A model generated the notes under the pieces. The model saw only the letters and a list, made by a program, of their open reading frames with translations, was not told the DNA's origin and did no database searches. Position numbers and translations under genes: made by a program. DNA of 64,000 bases from Acidimicrobiaceae bacterium (GTDB lineage: Bacteria; Actinomycetota; Acidimicrobiia; Acidimicrobiales; JAUTXP01), in assembly GCA_030837965.1 (NCBI GenBank), contig JAUTXP010000003.1, positions 33,670 to 97,669 of the forward strand, given 5' to 3'. Shown in pieces: positions 27,248-39,348 of the stretch (its first letter is position 1; each line of letters starts with the position of its first letter).

Positions 27248-27622
27248 TTACGACCAGAAGGTGATGCGGTCGGCCACGGTGGCGAGGAAGCCGCGGGACT
27301 TCGGCTTCTTCGCGGCTTTGGCCGGGCCGGGTCCGGCCGCGGGCGCAACCGGCGTCGGCGCGGGGAGGATGGCGTAGGCCTCCTCCCCCGGCTTCACCAG
27401 GTTGTACTGCTCGCGCGCCAGGCGCTCGATCTCGCCATCGGTGTTGAGCCGCTGGACCCGGGCCGTCAACTGCGCGTTCTCCTTGGACAGCACGGCCACG
27501 CGCTGGCGCGCCGAATGCAGCCCTTGCCGCTGGGCCAGGTAGGTGCGGGACGGGAACACGAACAAAAACAGCATCCCGACCAGCACCACGGAGGCCACCA
27601 ATGGCCAAGCGGCTCGTCGCAT
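27248..27622 (-). CDS. ftsB: Septum formation initiator, FtsB/DivIC-like
   Basis: A 124-residue division protein. A single N-terminal membrane helix (about 6-24) is followed by a coiled coil (about 30-62, with QRVAVLSKENAQLTARVQRL) and the FtsB end segment IERLAREQYNLVKPGEEAY. The tail is rich in Ala, Pro and Lys. FtsB/DivIC forms part of the divisome scaffold with FtsL and FtsQ. The ATG lies 4 bp after the eno stop, so the two are one transcript. In mycobacteria DUF501 and ppx follow here; in this window they are 20 kb away. Confidence 0.88.
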   Translation of the reverse strand: MRRAAWPLVASVVLVGMLFLFVFPSRTYLAQRQGLHSARQRVAVLSKENAQLTARVQRLNTDGEIERLAREQYNLVKPGEEAYAILPAPTPVAPAAGPGPAKAAKKPKSRGFLATVADRITFWS

Positions 27623-27626
27623 CGTC

Positions 27627-29432
<1,806 letters not shown>

Positions 29433-30953
29433 CTACGGACTGGCCGACGGGCCGGACACACCGGCCGACCCCAACGCCGACCCCGACGCCGACGCCGACC
29501 CCGGCCCCGACCCCGACCCCGACGACGCAGCCACGTGGGCCTTGACCTCGTCCCACAGCCCGTCGAGCCCAGCCAGGTCCATCTCCCCCAGCACCAGCCC
29601 CCGCTCATCGGCCAGCCGCTCCACCTCCATGAACCGAGTCCGGAACTTCGCCGTCGCCCCCCGCAACGCGGACTCGGCGTCGAACCCGAGATGCCGGGCC
29701 ACGTTCACCACCGCGAACAACAGGTCGCCCAACTCCTCCTCGGACGGGTCGGCCTGCAACTCGGCCAACTCCTCGGTCACCTTCGGGTACACGTCGGCCA
29801 CTGCGGGCCAGTCGAACCCAACCGAAGCGGCCTTGCGCTGCACCTTGTGGGCGTACAGCAGCGACGGCAGCGCCGACGGAATGCCCTCCATCATTGACGA
29901 CCGCCCCTTCTCCTCCTTCTTGATCTGCTCCCAGTTGCGCACCACCTGCTCGGCGGTGTCGGCCACCCGCTCGCCGAACACGTGCGGGTGCCGGACGACG
30001 AGCTTGTCGTGGATGCCCCGGGCCACGTCGGCCAACGTGAACTCGCCGTCCTCCGCGCCCAGCACCGAGTGGAAGAAGACCTGGAACAACAAGTCGCCCA
30101 GCTCCTCCTCCAAATGCGCAGGGTCGCCGGACTCGATGGCCTCCACCGTCTCGTACGTCTCTTCCACCAAGTGCCGGGTGAGCGACGCGTGCGTCTGCTC
30201 GCGGTCCCACGGGCAGCGCTCCCGCAACGTGCGCACCAGCTCGTAGAAGCGCATGACCTCGGACGCCACGGGGGCGCCGAGCACGGGCACGTACACCGAC
30301 GTGAGATGGTCGGGCTCCAACGTGCGGTCCAACTCGGACCACGCCACCTCGACCACCTGCTCGTCGGGCAGGCCCAAGTGATGCAGCAGGACAACCCGGC
30401 TGCCCTCGCCATCGCCGTCGCCACCACCATCGACGCCGCCGTCATCGACAGCCAGCTTCACGTCGGACAGCACCTGCTTCGTATCGCACTGGGCCACCAG
30501 CAGCGGCCCCCGCTCGCCCGCCGCCTCCACCACGAACCGCCGTCCGTCCACCACTCGCACGCCCTCGGCCACCGGGTCCACGCCGAGGCGGTCCCAGGCC
30601 AAGTCGAGGAACGACATGCCTGGCAGCACCTCGATCGTCACCCGCTCGTCGACCCGCAACAGCGCAACCGTGCGCTCGGCCACCGCGGGCGAGCCGGGCA
30701 CGAGGTACAGGACATGGCCGTGCTCGGCCGCGGCCTCGACCAACGCCTCCACGATGGCGGCGTAGACCTCATCGATGGACGCCGCCCCCTCATACAGCGA
30801 GTCGAACGAGACAGCCTGCACACCGGCCGCGGCGGGGTGACGGGCCGTGCGCAAGAAGGCGGCGGGCGCGGCCTGGATGGCGTCGCGCACGGCCTGGGTG
30901 AGCAGGTCGGGACCGGCAGGCCCGAGGCCGCCGACCACCACCCGCGGGGTCAC
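29433..30953 (-). CDS. mazG: Nucleoside triphosphate pyrophosphohydrolase MazG (tetrapyrrole methylase-MazG fusion)
   Basis: A 506-residue fusion. The N-terminal 210 residues form a tetrapyrrole-methylase-like domain (VVVGGLGPAGPDLLTQAV, VLYLVPGSPAVAERTV) as in Bacillus YabN. MazG follows, with the metal motif LVEETYETVEAIESGD plus LEEELGDLLFQVFFHS, and a second degenerate copy near residue 420 (EELAELQADPSEEELGDLL). MazG hydrolyses non-standard and stress-related NTPs to NMPs. The tail is a Gly-Ser-Ala repeat encoded by low-complexity DNA at 29461-29525. The ATG at 30953 overlaps the isomerase stop as ATGA. Confidence 0.93.
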   Translation of the reverse strand: MTPRVVVGGLGPAGPDLLTQAVRDAIQAAPAAFLRTARHPAAAGVQAVSFDSLYEGAASIDEVYAAIVEALVEAAAEHGHVLYLVPGSPAVAERTVALLRVDERVTIEVLPGMSFLDLAWDRLGVDPVAEGVRVVDGRRFVVEAAGERGPLLVAQCDTKQVLSDVKLAVDDGGVDGGGDGDGEGSRVVLLHHLGLPDEQVVEVAWSELDRTLEPDHLTSVYVPVLGAPVASEVMRFYELVRTLRERCPWDREQTHASLTRHLVEETYETVEAIESGDPAHLEEELGDLLFQVFFHSVLGAEDGEFTLADVARGIHDKLVVRHPHVFGERVADTAEQVVRNWEQIKKEEKGRSSMMEGIPSALPSLLYAHKVQRKAASVGFDWPAVADVYPKVTEELAELQADPSEEELGDLLFAVVNVARHLGFDAESALRGATAKFRTRFMEVERLADERGLVLGEMDLAGLDGLWDEVKAHVAASSGSGSGPGSASASGSALGSAGVSGPSASP

Positions 30954-32167
30954 GGGGTGGACGAGGGAGTCGTCCCGCTGGGAGCCGTGTCGCTCGGCGC
31001 GGTGTCGCTCGGCGCCGTGTCACTCGGCCCGCTGCCGCCACTCGGAGCACCGCCACCCGGCACCGCCCCACCGGCGCCCGCGCCCGGCACCGGGCCGGAG
31101 GTGGTCGTGGTGGACGGGCCCTTGGGCGGGATCACCTGGGGCTGCTTGCCCGCTTGGGCGTCGCCCTTGTCGAACGTGCCGTAGCGCGGGTTGACCTTGA
31201 TCCTGGCCTTGTTGATCTGCTGTTCGAGGAAGGTCTGCACCTCGCCCTGGGACTGTCCTTGCAAGGTCTGCTTGATGGCGGGCGTGGCCTCTTCCAACGT
31301 CTTGTCCTTGCGGGACGTGACCTGGATGATGTGGTAGCCGAACTGGGTCAGCACCGGGCCGCTGGTCTGGCCGGGCTGCAAGGCGGCCATGGCGTCGGTG
31401 AACTCCTTGACGAAGCCGCCCTGGCACCCGAGGTCGCCGCCGTTGGCCCCGCTGCCGGGGTCGCCCGACTCGGCCTTGGCGATGGCGGCGAAGTCCTCGC
31501 CCTTGTCGATGCGGTCCTTCCAACCCTGGGCCTTGGCCTTGGTGGCCGCGTCCACGTCAGGCGGCGGGGGCGACGTGTCCGACCTGCGGTCGCCAGGGAA
31601 CGAGGCGAGGATGTGGCGGGCGCACGTCTCGGAGAACTCGGCCTTGTGGGCCTCGTAGTACTCCTTGACCGTCTTGTCGTCGACCTTGTTCTTGGACAGC
31701 CCCTCCTGGAGCACCTTGACCTCGGCCGCCCTGCGCACGAGCGTGTCCTGATAGGTCTTGGGGAAGGCGGCCCACACCTTCTTGTCGCCGAACTGCTGCT
31801 CGAACTGCTGCTCCTGCTGCTTGCGCGACTCGCTCAGGTCGGTCTGCTTGACCACGAGCTTTTTGTCGGTGACCCCCTGGTGCACGATCGACAGGAAGAT
31901 CTGGCGGGTCAGCACGCGCGCCACGAACGCGGCGTCGAACGTGTTCTTGCCCGAGCCCCGCAGCTTCTCGCCGCCTTGCGAGAGCTGCTGCTCGACGGCC
32001 TGGGCGTACGACTTGTTGTCGCGGATGGCTTCGAGCTCGTCGTTCAAGTCCTGCTGGCTGAGCCGCACGCCGTTGACGGTTGCGGCATAGCTGGTGGCGG
32101 GACCGCACGCGCCGGCCAGGCTGACGAGCGCGACGAGGAACACGAGGAGGAGGGTGAGCTTCTTCAC
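30950..32167 (-). CDS. Secreted SurA/PrsA-like peptidylprolyl isomerase
   Basis: A 405-residue exported foldase. The signal peptide ends in LVSLAGAC, a weak lipobox, so lipid anchoring at C21 is possible. SurA_N-like helices (VNGVRLSQQDLNDELEAI) precede a parvulin domain around residues 185-310 (ARHILASF, GEDFAAIAKAESGDPGSGANGGDLG, FGYHIIQVTSR). The tail is Pro/Gly/Thr-rich with SDTAP repeats from a short DNA repeat at 30960-31020. It lies between mfd and mazG with ATGA overlaps at both ends. Confidence 0.88.
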   Translation of the reverse strand: MKKLTLLLVFLVALVSLAGACGPATSYAATVNGVRLSQQDLNDELEAIRDNKSYAQAVEQQLSQGGEKLRGSGKNTFDAAFVARVLTRQIFLSIVHQGVTDKKLVVKQTDLSESRKQQEQQFEQQFGDKKVWAAFPKTYQDTLVRRAAEVKVLQEGLSKNKVDDKTVKEYYEAHKAEFSETCARHILASFPGDRRSDTSPPPPDVDAATKAKAQGWKDRIDKGEDFAAIAKAESGDPGSGANGGDLGCQGGFVKEFTDAMAALQPGQTSGPVLTQFGYHIIQVTSRKDKTLEEATPAIKQTLQGQSQGEVQTFLEQQINKARIKVNPRYGTFDKGDAQAGKQPQVIPPKGPSTTTTSGPVPGAGAGGAVPGGGAPSGGSGPSDTAPSDTAPSDTAPSGTTPSSTP

Positions 32168-35100
32168 GATGCGGACGATGCTACCGAACCGACCTCGGAG
32201 GGCACGATCGCGTCGAGGAAGGCAAGCAGGTAATCCGTGGGCTGTGTGCGGGGCGGCACCGGCACCACGATCTGGCCGATGTCCTCCTTGTAGATCGCCT
32301 TCGGGAACAGGCGGGCCAGCCGGATGGTCTGGCTGGTCTTGAGGGTCAGCGGCGAGATGCGGGCCACGTCGCGCGACACGGTGATCTCACGCACGCCGGT
32401 GCGGGCCGCCTCGGCCCGCAGCCTGCCCACGTTGAGCAGGGCCTCGGCGGGCTCGGGGACGGGGCCGTACCTGTCGACCCATTCGGTGCGGATGTCCTCC
32501 ACCTCCTCGGCCGTGGTGACCGTGGCCAGCCGCCGGTAGGCCTCGAGGCGCAAGTCCTCACGGGACACGTAGTCCTTGGGCAGGTTGGCGTGGACCGGCA
32601 TGTCGAGCTTGATCTCGGCCGGCTCGCGGGGCTCCTCGCCCTTCAACTCGGCCACCGCCTCGCTCACCATCTGCACGTACAGGTCGTAGCCCACCGCCGC
32701 GATGTGGCCGGACTGGCTGGCGCCTAACAGGTTGCCCGCGCCCCTGATCTCCAGGTCCCGCATGGCGATCTTGAACCCCGAGCCCAACTCGGTGTGCTCG
32801 CCGATGGTGCGAAGGCGCTCGTAGGCCTCTTCGCTCAGCGACCGGTCGGGTGGGAAGAACAAGTAGGCATAGGCGCGCTGGCCGCTGCGGCCGACCCGAC
32901 CGCGGATCTGATGAAGCTGGCCCAGCCCGAGCAGGTCGGCCCGGTCGACGACCAGCGTGTTGACCGTGGGCATGTCGATCCCCGACTCGATGATCGTCGT
33001 GCACACGAGCACGTCGTAGCCGCCCTCCCAGAAGTCGATGACGACCTTTTCCAACGTGCCCTCGTCCATCTGCCCGTGGGCGATGGCGACGCGCGCCTCC
33101 GGGACCAGCTCGCGTAGACGGGCGGCCACGTGCTCGATGTCGGCCACTCGGTTGTGCACGAAGAAGACCTGCCCCTCGCGGAGCAGCTCGCGGCGGATGG
33201 CCTCGCCCACCGCCCGCTCGTCGTACTCGCCCACATAGGTGAGGATGGGCTGGCGGTCGGCGGGGGGCGTGTTGAGCAGGGTCAGGTCGCGGATGCCGGT
33301 GAGGCTCATCTCCAGCGTGCGCGGGATGGGCGTGGCCGTCAGGGTCAGCACGTCCACATTGGCCCGCAACTGCTTGATGGCCTCTTTGTGGGTCACGCCG
33401 AAGCGCTGCTCCTCGTCCACCACCAGCAGGCCCAAGTCCTTGAAGACGATGTCTTGCGAGAGCAGGCGGTGGGTGCCGATGACGACGTCGACGCTGCCGA
33501 GGTTCAACCCGTCCGCCACCCGCTTGGCCTGGGCCGCGGTGAGGAAGCGGGACAGCACCTCGACGCGCACGGGGTAGCCCGCGAAGCGGTCCGAGAACGT
33601 CTGGAAGTGCTGCTGCGCGAGCAGCGTGGTGGGCACGAGCACGGCCGCCTGCTTGCCGTCCTGCACGGCCTTGAACACGGCCCTGATGGCCACCTCGGTC
33701 TTGCCGAAGCCGACGTCGCCGCAGACCAGTCGGTCCATCGGGTGCTCGGCCTCCATGTCCTCCTTGACCTCGACGATGGCCTTGGCCTGGTCGGGCGTCT
33801 CGGTGAAGGGGAACCCCGACTCCATCTCGTGCTGCCACGGCGTGTCGGCCACGAAGGCATGTCCCGCGCTCGTCACCCGCTTGCGGTAAAGGACTACGAG
33901 CTCTTGCGCGATCTCGCGCACGGCCGAGCGCACCCTGCTCTTGGTCTTCTGCCAGTCCGAGCCGCCCAGCTTGTGCAGCGACGGCGACTCGCCGCCGGTA
34001 TACGGCCGGATGAGGTCGATCTGGTCCGAAGGGACGTAGAGCTTGTCGTTGCCCTTGTACTCGAGCAGGAGATAGTCGCGTTCGGACCCGCCGATGGCCC
34101 GCTTCACCATGCCCGCGTAACGGCCCACCCCGTGCTGGTGGTGCACCACGTAGTCGCCCGGCTTCAAGTCGTCGAAGAAGCCCTCGGTGGCCCGCGCCCG
34201 TGGACGGGCCTTGCGGTGGGCCCTGCGCCTTCCGGTCACGTCCGACTCGGCCAACACGGCCAGCTTCACCGTGGGCATGATGAAGCCGCGCTCCAAGGGC
34301 TCGACCACGACCTCGGCCTGGTGCACGCCCTCGTCGGCCAGCACGCTGGTGATGCGGGCCGCACTGCCCTCGCCGTCCGCGGCCACCACGACCCGATAGC
34401 CGTCGGCCAGCAGGTCGTTCAACTGCTTGGCCAGCTTGGCCGGGTCGCCCACCACCGGGTCCCAGCCCATGGCCTGGACCGTCGTGGTCTGCGGCCCCTC
34501 GGGCGCGGTGGTCACGTGCCAGACCGGGGCCTTGGTGTGGGCCAACAGCCGGTCGAAGGGCAGATGCAGCCGGGGGAACTCGCCCGTCCCCGTCTTGTCC
34601 GCGCCCCACGTCTGGGCCAGGGTGGCGGCCAGGCTGGCCTCCTCGTCCAACAGCTCCGCGGCCCGGTCGCGCATTCGTCGCGGCTCGAGCAGCAGGACTT
34701 GGGCGTCGGCCGGGATCAAGTCGCTCAACAGGTGCTCGCCCTCCGTGAGCCACGGAAGCCACGACTCCATGCCGTCGAAGGTAAGGCCCTCGGACAGCCG
34801 CTCCCACTGGTCGCGGGCCCACGGCTCCAAGCCCATCAGGCGCTCGGCCCTGGCCCGCACCTCGTCGGTGGGCAGCAGCTCGCGCGCCGCGAACACGTCG
34901 ACGCACGCGAGCGAGTCGGTGGAGCGCTGGTCGTTCACGCTGAACTCGGTGAGCCGGTCGACCTCGTCGCCCCACAGGTCGACGCGCACCGGCACGTCGG
35001 CAGTCGACGGGAAGACGTCGACGATGCTCCCGCGCACCGCCACCTCGCCGCGATGCTCGACCTGGTACTCGCGCCGATAGCCCATGTGCACCAGGCGCTC

Positions 35101-35556
35101 GACCAGCTCTTGCGGGTCGACCCTGTCGCCGGGCCGGATGATCACCGGCTCGGTGTCCTCCACGTGTGGGCCGAGGCGCTGGATGAGGGCCTTCACCGGG
35201 GCGACCAGGACGTGCGCGTCCGACCCGCCCGTCTTCAACCGCCACATGGTCCGCAGCCGGCGGCCCATGGTCTCGACGCTCGGGCTCACCCGCTCGAAGG
35301 GGAGCGTCTCCCAAGCCGGGAAGGTGTCGACTGCGTCCTCCCCCAAAAAGGCCCGCAGGTCGTGGGCCAGTCGCTCACTGTCGACCGCGCTGGCCACAGC
35401 CACGACCAGCGGACGTCGGCGGGTCAGCTCGGCCAGCCCCGCGATCACATAGGCGCGCGCGGGCTCGGGCACGGCCAGCAGCGCGGTGGTCGAGCCGGAC
35501 AGGTCGCGAAGGGTGTCGTCGCGGCCGAGCAGGGAGGGAAGCGAGCGCAGGCTCAC
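32164..35556 (-). CDS. mfd: Transcription-repair coupling factor Mfd
   Basis: A 1130-residue ATPase that removes stalled RNA polymerase and recruits UvrA. The N-terminal UvrB-like part is followed by the RNA-polymerase-interaction domain ([19 protein letters not shown]) and the helicase core: Walker [34 protein letters not shown], and [15 protein letters not shown]. The C-terminal TRCF domain ends near [13 protein letters not shown]. Length and all motifs are standard. The ATG at 35556 starts the expected N-terminus. It heads the mfd-isomerase-mazG-DUF4267 transcript. Confidence 0.98.
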   Translation of the reverse strand: MSLRSLPSLLGRDDTLRDLSGSTTALLAVPEPARAYVIAGLAELTRRRPLVVAVASAVDSERLAHDLRAFLGEDAVDTFPAWETLPFERVSPSVETMGRRLRTMWRLKTGGSDAHVLVAPVKALIQRLGPHVEDTEPVIIRPGDRVDPQELVERLVHMGYRREYQVEHRGEVAVRGSIVDVFPSTADVPVRVDLWGDEVDRLTEFSVNDQRSTDSLACVDVFAARELLPTDEVRARAERLMGLEPWARDQWERLSEGLTFDGMESWLPWLTEGEHLLSDLIPADAQVLLLEPRRMRDRAAELLDEEASLAATLAQTWGADKTGTGEFPRLHLPFDRLLAHTKAPVWHVTTAPEGPQTTTVQAMGWDPVVGDPAKLAKQLNDLLADGYRVVVAADGEGSAARITSVLADEGVHQAEVVVEPLERGFIMPTVKLAVLAESDVTGRRRAHRKARPRARATEGFFDDLKPGDYVVHHQHGVGRYAGMVKRAIGGSERDYLLLEYKGNDKLYVPSDQIDLIRPYTGGESPSLHKLGGSDWQKTKSRVRSAVREIAQELVVLYRKRVTSAGHAFVADTPWQHEMESGFPFTETPDQAKAIVEVKEDMEAEHPMDRLVCGDVGFGKTEVAIRAVFKAVQDGKQAAVLVPTTLLAQQHFQTFSDRFAGYPVRVEVLSRFLTAAQAKRVADGLNLGSVDVVIGTHRLLSQDIVFKDLGLLVVDEEQRFGVTHKEAIKQLRANVDVLTLTATPIPRTLEMSLTGIRDLTLLNTPPADRQPILTYVGEYDERAVGEAIRRELLREGQVFFVHNRVADIEHVAARLRELVPEARVAIAHGQMDEGTLEKVVIDFWEGGYDVLVCTTIIESGIDMPTVNTLVVDRADLLGLGQLHQIRGRVGRSGQRAYAYLFFPPDRSLSEEAYERLRTIGEHTELGSGFKIAMRDLEIRGAGNLLGASQSGHIAAVGYDLYVQMVSEAVAELKGEEPREPAEIKLDMPVHANLPKDYVSREDLRLEAYRRLATVTTAEEVEDIRTEWVDRYGPVPEPAEALLNVGRLRAEAARTGVREITVSRDVARISPLTLKTSQTIRLARLFPKAIYKEDIGQIVVPVPPRTQPTDYLLAFLDAIVPSEVGSVASSAS

Positions 35557-35620
35557 TCAGGCGATTCTACGTTCGCCCGGATGCCTATCCCCATGAGCGG
35601 TTCGTGCCGATAAGAGCGAC

Positions 35621-36133
35621 GTGCGGGCCATTCGGAAGGTGGTCGGGCTGACGGCGCTGGCCGCCGCGGCCGGGTTGGCGCCTGGCCGCATGGTTGGCGC
35701 GCCCGCGGCCGAGTTGGCTGTCGGCACACTGTCGATCACGGTGCCCGCCAACCCGACGGCGGCGGCGGGCAGCCCGGTGGCCGGCACCGTCGTCACCGTG
35801 AACCTGGGCACCACGACGGTGGCCGACTCGCGAGTCGGCTCGGCGGGCTGGACCGTGACCGCGGACGCCACGACGCTCAGCGGGGGCGGCCACAGCATCG
35901 CCAAGTCGCAGCTCTCGTGGCAGACCAAGAACCTGACCGCCACGTCGGGCCTGTTGTCGGGGGTCAGCGTGGGTGGAGGCGGCACCTTCGGCGCCACGCC
36001 GCTGGTCGTGGCCACGGCCGTTTCGGGCGCCGGGCTCGGGACCTACACCTACACGGCCACGGTGACCCTCGTGGTGCCGGCCAACACCTACGCCACGTCG
36101 TACAGCACGACGATCACGCAGACGGCGGTATAG
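35621..36133 (+). CDS. Secreted beta-sandwich protein, WxL-like
   Basis: A 170-residue exported protein. The signal peptide ends near residue 30 (APAAELA). The rest is Gly/Thr/Val-rich beta sheet, with GWTVTADATTLSGGGHSIAKSQLSW and a terminal VPANTYATSYSTTITQTAV strand similar to WxL or fimbrial-type surface domains. No catalytic residues are visible. The GTG at 35621 is divergent from mfd with a 64 bp gap. The family assignment is tentative; cell-surface location is the firm part. Confidence 0.65.
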   Translation: MRAIRKVVGLTALAAAAGLAPGRMVGAPAAELAVGTLSITVPANPTAAAGSPVAGTVVTVNLGTTTVADSRVGSAGWTVTADATTLSGGGHSIAKSQLSWQTKNLTATSGLLSGVSVGGGGTFGATPLVVATAVSGAGLGTYTYTATVTLVVPANTYATSYSTTITQTAV

Positions 36134-36180
36134 CCAGGCAGGGCGGCGCGGTCGGGGCGCGGTCGGTCAGGGCGGGGCGG

Positions 36181-37161
36181 TCAGGGCGGGGCCGGGCCGA
36201 ACATGGGCGTGGCGAAGGCCCAGCCTTGGGCCTTCAGCGTGTCGATGACGATGCGGACCGCGGCCACCGTCTCGCCCCGATCGCCGCCGCCGTCGTGCAG
36301 GAGGATGACGGCGCCGGGCCTGAAGGTGCTGAGGATGCGGGCCGCGATGACGGCCGCGGGCGGGCGCTCGTAGTCATGCGGGTCCACGCTCCATTGCAGG
36401 ACGCGCAGGCCCTGGCCCCGGGCCACGGCGATGACGTCGGGGCCGAGGTGGCCGCCGGGCGCCCGGTACAGGGGCGGCACGACGCCGGTGATCGAGGCGA
36501 TGGAGCGGGCGCCGTCGGTCACCTCCTGCACCACTTGGTCGTGGGGCGCGGCGTCGAGGTGCTCCACGTGGTGCTCGGTGTGGTCGCACAGCACGTGGCC
36601 TTGGTCCCGCTCGGCCAGCACCAGTTCGGGGTGGCGGCGGGCCAGATAGCCGACCAGGCAGAAGGTCGCCTTCACGTTCTTCTCGGCGAGTAGCTGGAGG
36701 ATCATCGGCGTCCAGCGCGGGTCGGGACCGTCGTCGAAGGTAAGGGCCACGACGGGCGCCATCTCCCGGCGGGCGGGCTGCGGGTCGAACAGCCTGCGGG
36801 TGGCGTCGATGCGCCCGCTCACGGTGCCGACCATCAGCTCATCGGCCCCGGGGATGCCCGGGTACCACAGCAGGCTCTCGACCTCGGGCAGGCCGCCCGC
36901 GGCGACCGGCACGACGCGGGGGACCAAGTCCTCGGTGGGGTCGGGCAGGTCGAGAGCGGGTAGGCCGGCGGCGGGACGGGTGGGGTCGGGAGGCCTGGTG
37001 GCGGGGGTGACGGGTGCGGTGGCGGTGGCAGCCGGGTCGGCGGCGGCGGCATGCGAGGTGCCGCCGCGCACATGGCCGATGCCGTAGACAGCGGCGCCGA
37101 GGACGAGGGCGACGAGGGCCGCGGCCAGGAGGCGGTGGCGGCGTTCGTCCGGCGAGGCCAT
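36181..37161 (-). CDS. Polysaccharide deacetylase family protein (NodB domain)
   Basis: A 326-residue exported or membrane-anchored deacetylase. One N-terminal helix (about 11-30) and a Pro/Thr-rich linker precede the NodB domain. Motif 1 is ALTFDDGPDPRWT, motif 2 is HTEHHVEHL with the two metal histidines, motif 3 is LYRAPGG, and motif 5 is AVILLHDGGG. Such enzymes remove acetyl groups from peptidoglycan or other wall glycans. The ATG at 37161 overlaps the pth stop by one base, so the gene is translated with pth. Confidence 0.9.
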   Translation of the reverse strand: MASPDERRHRLLAAALVALVLGAAVYGIGHVRGGTSHAAAADPAATATAPVTPATRPPDPTRPAAGLPALDLPDPTEDLVPRVVPVAAGGLPEVESLLWYPGIPGADELMVGTVSGRIDATRRLFDPQPARREMAPVVALTFDDGPDPRWTPMILQLLAEKNVKATFCLVGYLARRHPELVLAERDQGHVLCDHTEHHVEHLDAAPHDQVVQEVTDGARSIASITGVVPPLYRAPGGHLGPDVIAVARGQGLRVLQWSVDPHDYERPPAAVIAARILSTFRPGAVILLHDGGGDRGETVAAVRIVIDTLKAQGWAFATPMFGPAPP

Positions 37162-37757
37162 TACTGAGAGTTGTAGCGGTTCATGGCCGCCGGCACACCC
37201 TCCGAGATGATCATTTCCACCGCGTCCGCCGCCTCCTGCACGGTGATCTCCAACTCGGTGCGCTCCCGCTTGCCCGGCCGGCGCAAGACGTGGTCGGCCC
37301 CGTGCTCCTTGCTGGGGGGCTTGCCCACCCCGATGCGGACGCGCACGAAGCCGTTGTCCTTCAGGTGCTGGTGGATGGACTTCAAGCCGTTGTGGCCCGC
37401 CAGGCCGCCGCCTTCTTTGACCTTGATGCGGCCGACCGGCAGGTCGAGCTCGTCATGCACGACGACGATGCGGTCCATCGACTCGACGCCGTAGCGCCGG
37501 ACCAACAGGCCCACGGCCAGTCCCGAGTCGTTCATGTAGGTCTGCGGGAAAGCCAATGCGACGCGTCGGCCTTCGATGCGCACCTCGTCGGCCAGCGAGC
37601 GCTCCTTGCCCATGCGCAACCGGCCGCCGTGGCGATCGGCCAGCAGGGCGATTACGTCAGCGCCCGCGTTGTGGCGCGTGTGCGCGTACTCGGGTCCGGG
37701 GTTGCCCAGGCCGACGACGAGCCAGTCGGCAGGCGTCCCCTTCCGGGCGCGCAGCAC
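37161..37757 (-). CDS. pth: Peptidyl-tRNA hydrolase
   Basis: A 198-residue enzyme that frees tRNA from stalled peptidyl-tRNA. The signature VVGLGNPGPEYAHTRHNAG contains the catalytic histidine H29 with N30; other conserved parts are FPQTYMNDSGLAV, VVHDELDLPVGRIKVKEGGG with its aspartate, and GHNGLKSI. The GTG at 37757 gives the standard length. It follows rplY by 24 bp, in the same order as in mycobacteria (rplY-pth). Confidence 0.96.
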   Translation of the reverse strand: MLRARKGTPADWLVVGLGNPGPEYAHTRHNAGADVIALLADRHGGRLRMGKERSLADEVRIEGRRVALAFPQTYMNDSGLAVGLLVRRYGVESMDRIVVVHDELDLPVGRIKVKEGGGLAGHNGLKSIHQHLKDNGFVRVRIGVGKPPSKEHGADHVLRRPGKRERTELEITVQEAADAVEMIISEGVPAAMNRYNSQ

Positions 37758-37781
37758 TCGAGCTTGATGGGGACGGGCGCG

Positions 37782-38492
37782 CTACGCGCTGTCGCCCGAA
37801 GACCCGGACCCAGACGAGTCGGACCCGCCGCCGGACTGGCCTGATTGGCCGGCATCGCCGCCGGTTCCCTCGGCGCCGCCTGCACCCGTGTCGGCCGCGC
37901 CCTCCGCGCCCGCCTCGGGCTCGGCTGCCACCTCGGCCTGCGGGGCCTGGGCCACGACGATGGCCGTCTCCGGGTCCTGGTCGGTGTGAACGCCTGCGGG
38001 CAGGTCGAGGTCGTCGACCCGGATGGCATCGCCGATCACCATGTCGGACACGTCGACCTCGATGGCGTGGGGCAGGTCGCCGGGCTTGGCGTGGACGGTG
38101 AGGGTGAACAGGGACTGGTCGACCACGCCGTCGGCCCGCAGCACGGCCTGGGCGTCGCCCACCACCTGGATGGGGATGTCGGCGGTGATGATCTCGTCGC
38201 GGTTCACCAGCAGGAAGTCGACGTGTGAGACGGTGCCGCGCACGGGGTCGCGCTGGATGTCCTTGGCCATGGCCAACTGGGCCCGGCCGTCGAGCTCCAG
38301 GCTCAGGAGGGCGTTGAGGCCGGCGTCGCCAGACAAGGCGGAGCGCAGGGCCCGGGCCTCGACGGCAATGGGGAGCGGGTCGGTGCCGTGGCCGTACAAG
38401 ACGCCGGGGATCTGGCCCGACGCGCGCAGCCGGTTGGCGGCCCGGGAGCCGGTGGGACGGCCGACGACAGCGGGGAGGGTGATCTCAGGCAT
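37782..38492 (-). CDS. rplY: 50S ribosomal protein L25 (Ctc form)
   Basis: A 236-residue long-form bL25/Ctc that binds 5S rRNA. The N-terminal domain has GSRAANRLRASGQIPGVLYG, and the C-terminal TL5-like domain has IPIQVVGDAQAVLRADGVVDQ and HAIEVDVSDMVIGDAIRVDDL. The last 60 residues are an acidic, then Gly/Ser-rich tail, common in actinobacterial forms. The ATG at 38492 starts the standard N-terminus. It sits between the surface protein at 38548 and pth. Confidence 0.95.
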   Translation of the reverse strand: MPEITLPAVVGRPTGSRAANRLRASGQIPGVLYGHGTDPLPIAVEARALRSALSGDAGLNALLSLELDGRAQLAMAKDIQRDPVRGTVSHVDFLLVNRDEIITADIPIQVVGDAQAVLRADGVVDQSLFTLTVHAKPGDLPHAIEVDVSDMVIGDAIRVDDLDLPAGVHTDQDPETAIVVAQAPQAEVAAEPEAGAEGAADTGAGGAEGTGGDAGQSGQSGGGSDSSGSGSSGDSA

Positions 38493-38547
38493 GGCCGACC
38501 ATTCTAGGCCACGCCGATTTCACCGGTCCTTTCGCCCTCTTCGCGGC

Positions 38548-39348
38548 TCAGGCCGAGGGGAGGACCGGGACCGCATTGTGGCCCAGCAGCCGGCCGTCTG
38601 CGGCGTAGGCGGCCACGTCACTGACCATCAGGTCGGGGTCGGGCTGGACGACGAAGTAGACGCAAGGGAACTGGTCGTATCTGAACACGTCGACCGTCAG
38701 CTTGGTGCCGTTGGTCAACGTGGCCACGACCTTGGCCGTCTCCAGGCTGGCCTGGCCGCCGTAGAGCCACTCGTCGTTGCTGATCTTGCCGCCGCCCGCG
38801 TCGACCGGCGGGCGCCGGTGGCACGACCCGCCTCCCCCTCCATGGGCGGAGTCGTCCGGGCCGTCGGCCACTTCGACCTCCGCATCACAGGGCTGGCCGC
38901 CCTTGGTGTAGGCGTAGAACCTCCACTCGCCTCGGTCGTGCTTGGCCTGGCCGGACGTGACCATGACCGCGTCCGGTTCCTTGGGCGCCATCAAATCGAG
39001 CACGGCCTGGTGTGCGTGGGCACTCTGGGGCCCCGATTTCGGCGCCCCGCGTGGCGCGGGCCCGCTCGGTGCCTGGGCAACAGTGGGCTCCGGTGCTGAG
39101 GCGGAAGGCTGCGAAGGCGCACGCGTTGTCGGCGGCCCCGACGTCGGTACGGCGCGAGAGGCGTCCGGCGACGGTTCGTCCACAGGCGCCTGCGGTGGCG
39201 TCGACGCGGCCGCCCTTCGTGCTCGTGGGTGCCGGCTCAAAGATCGGGGGGACGCGAGGACCAAGGCAAGCAGGTCGAGGACCAGCAGCACCGCGATCCC
39301 CACCGCGACCGCGGCCGCCATCCCGTTCTGGGCACCTTTGTTGGTCAT
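38548..39348 (-). CDS. Membrane-anchored extracytoplasmic protein, unknown
   Basis: A 266-residue protein with one N-terminal helix (about 11-33), a Pro/Ser/Ala-rich linker (45-115) and a C-terminal domain with four cysteines' worth of spacing potential, including QPCDAEVEVADGP, GGSCHRR and FPCVYFVVQPDPDLMV. No family is recognised. It fills the place between prs and rplY that in mycobacteria is held by the lipoprotein gene lpqT. The start at 39348 lies in the loop of a 17-bp inverted repeat; an in-frame ATG at 39321 just past that repeat is an alternative and would shorten the protein by nine residues. Confidence 0.7.
   Translation of the reverse strand: MTNKGAQNGMAAAVAVGIAVLLVLDLLALVLASPRSLSRHPRARRAAASTPPQAPVDEPSPDASRAVPTSGPPTTRAPSQPSASAPEPTVAQAPSGPAPRGAPKSGPQSAHAHQAVLDLMAPKEPDAVMVTSGQAKHDRGEWRFYAYTKGGQPCDAEVEVADGPDDSAHGGGGGSCHRRPPVDAGGGKISNDEWLYGGQASLETAKVVATLTNGTKLTVDVFRYDQFPCVYFVVQPDPDLMVSDVAAYAADGRLLGHNAVPVLPSA

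Noticed and set aside
29461..29530. Low-complexity GACCCCGACGCC-type repeat as a regulatory or mobile element
   Set aside because: It is in frame in mazG and simply encodes the Gly-Ser-Ala tail, like the short coding repeats in coxG (7460-7500) and the isomerase gene (30960-31020).
33130..35613. Plus-strand reading frame of 827 codons antisense to mfd
   Set aside because: High GC makes long antisense frames common. The minus strand encodes a complete Mfd with all motifs, and the antisense product has no family features.
36134..36190. G-rich direct repeats between the secreted protein and deacetylase genes
   Set aside because: The GGTCAGGGCGGGGC units form a short, imperfect run at a convergent junction, with no stem or reading frame. 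It was not considered strong enough to list as a feature.
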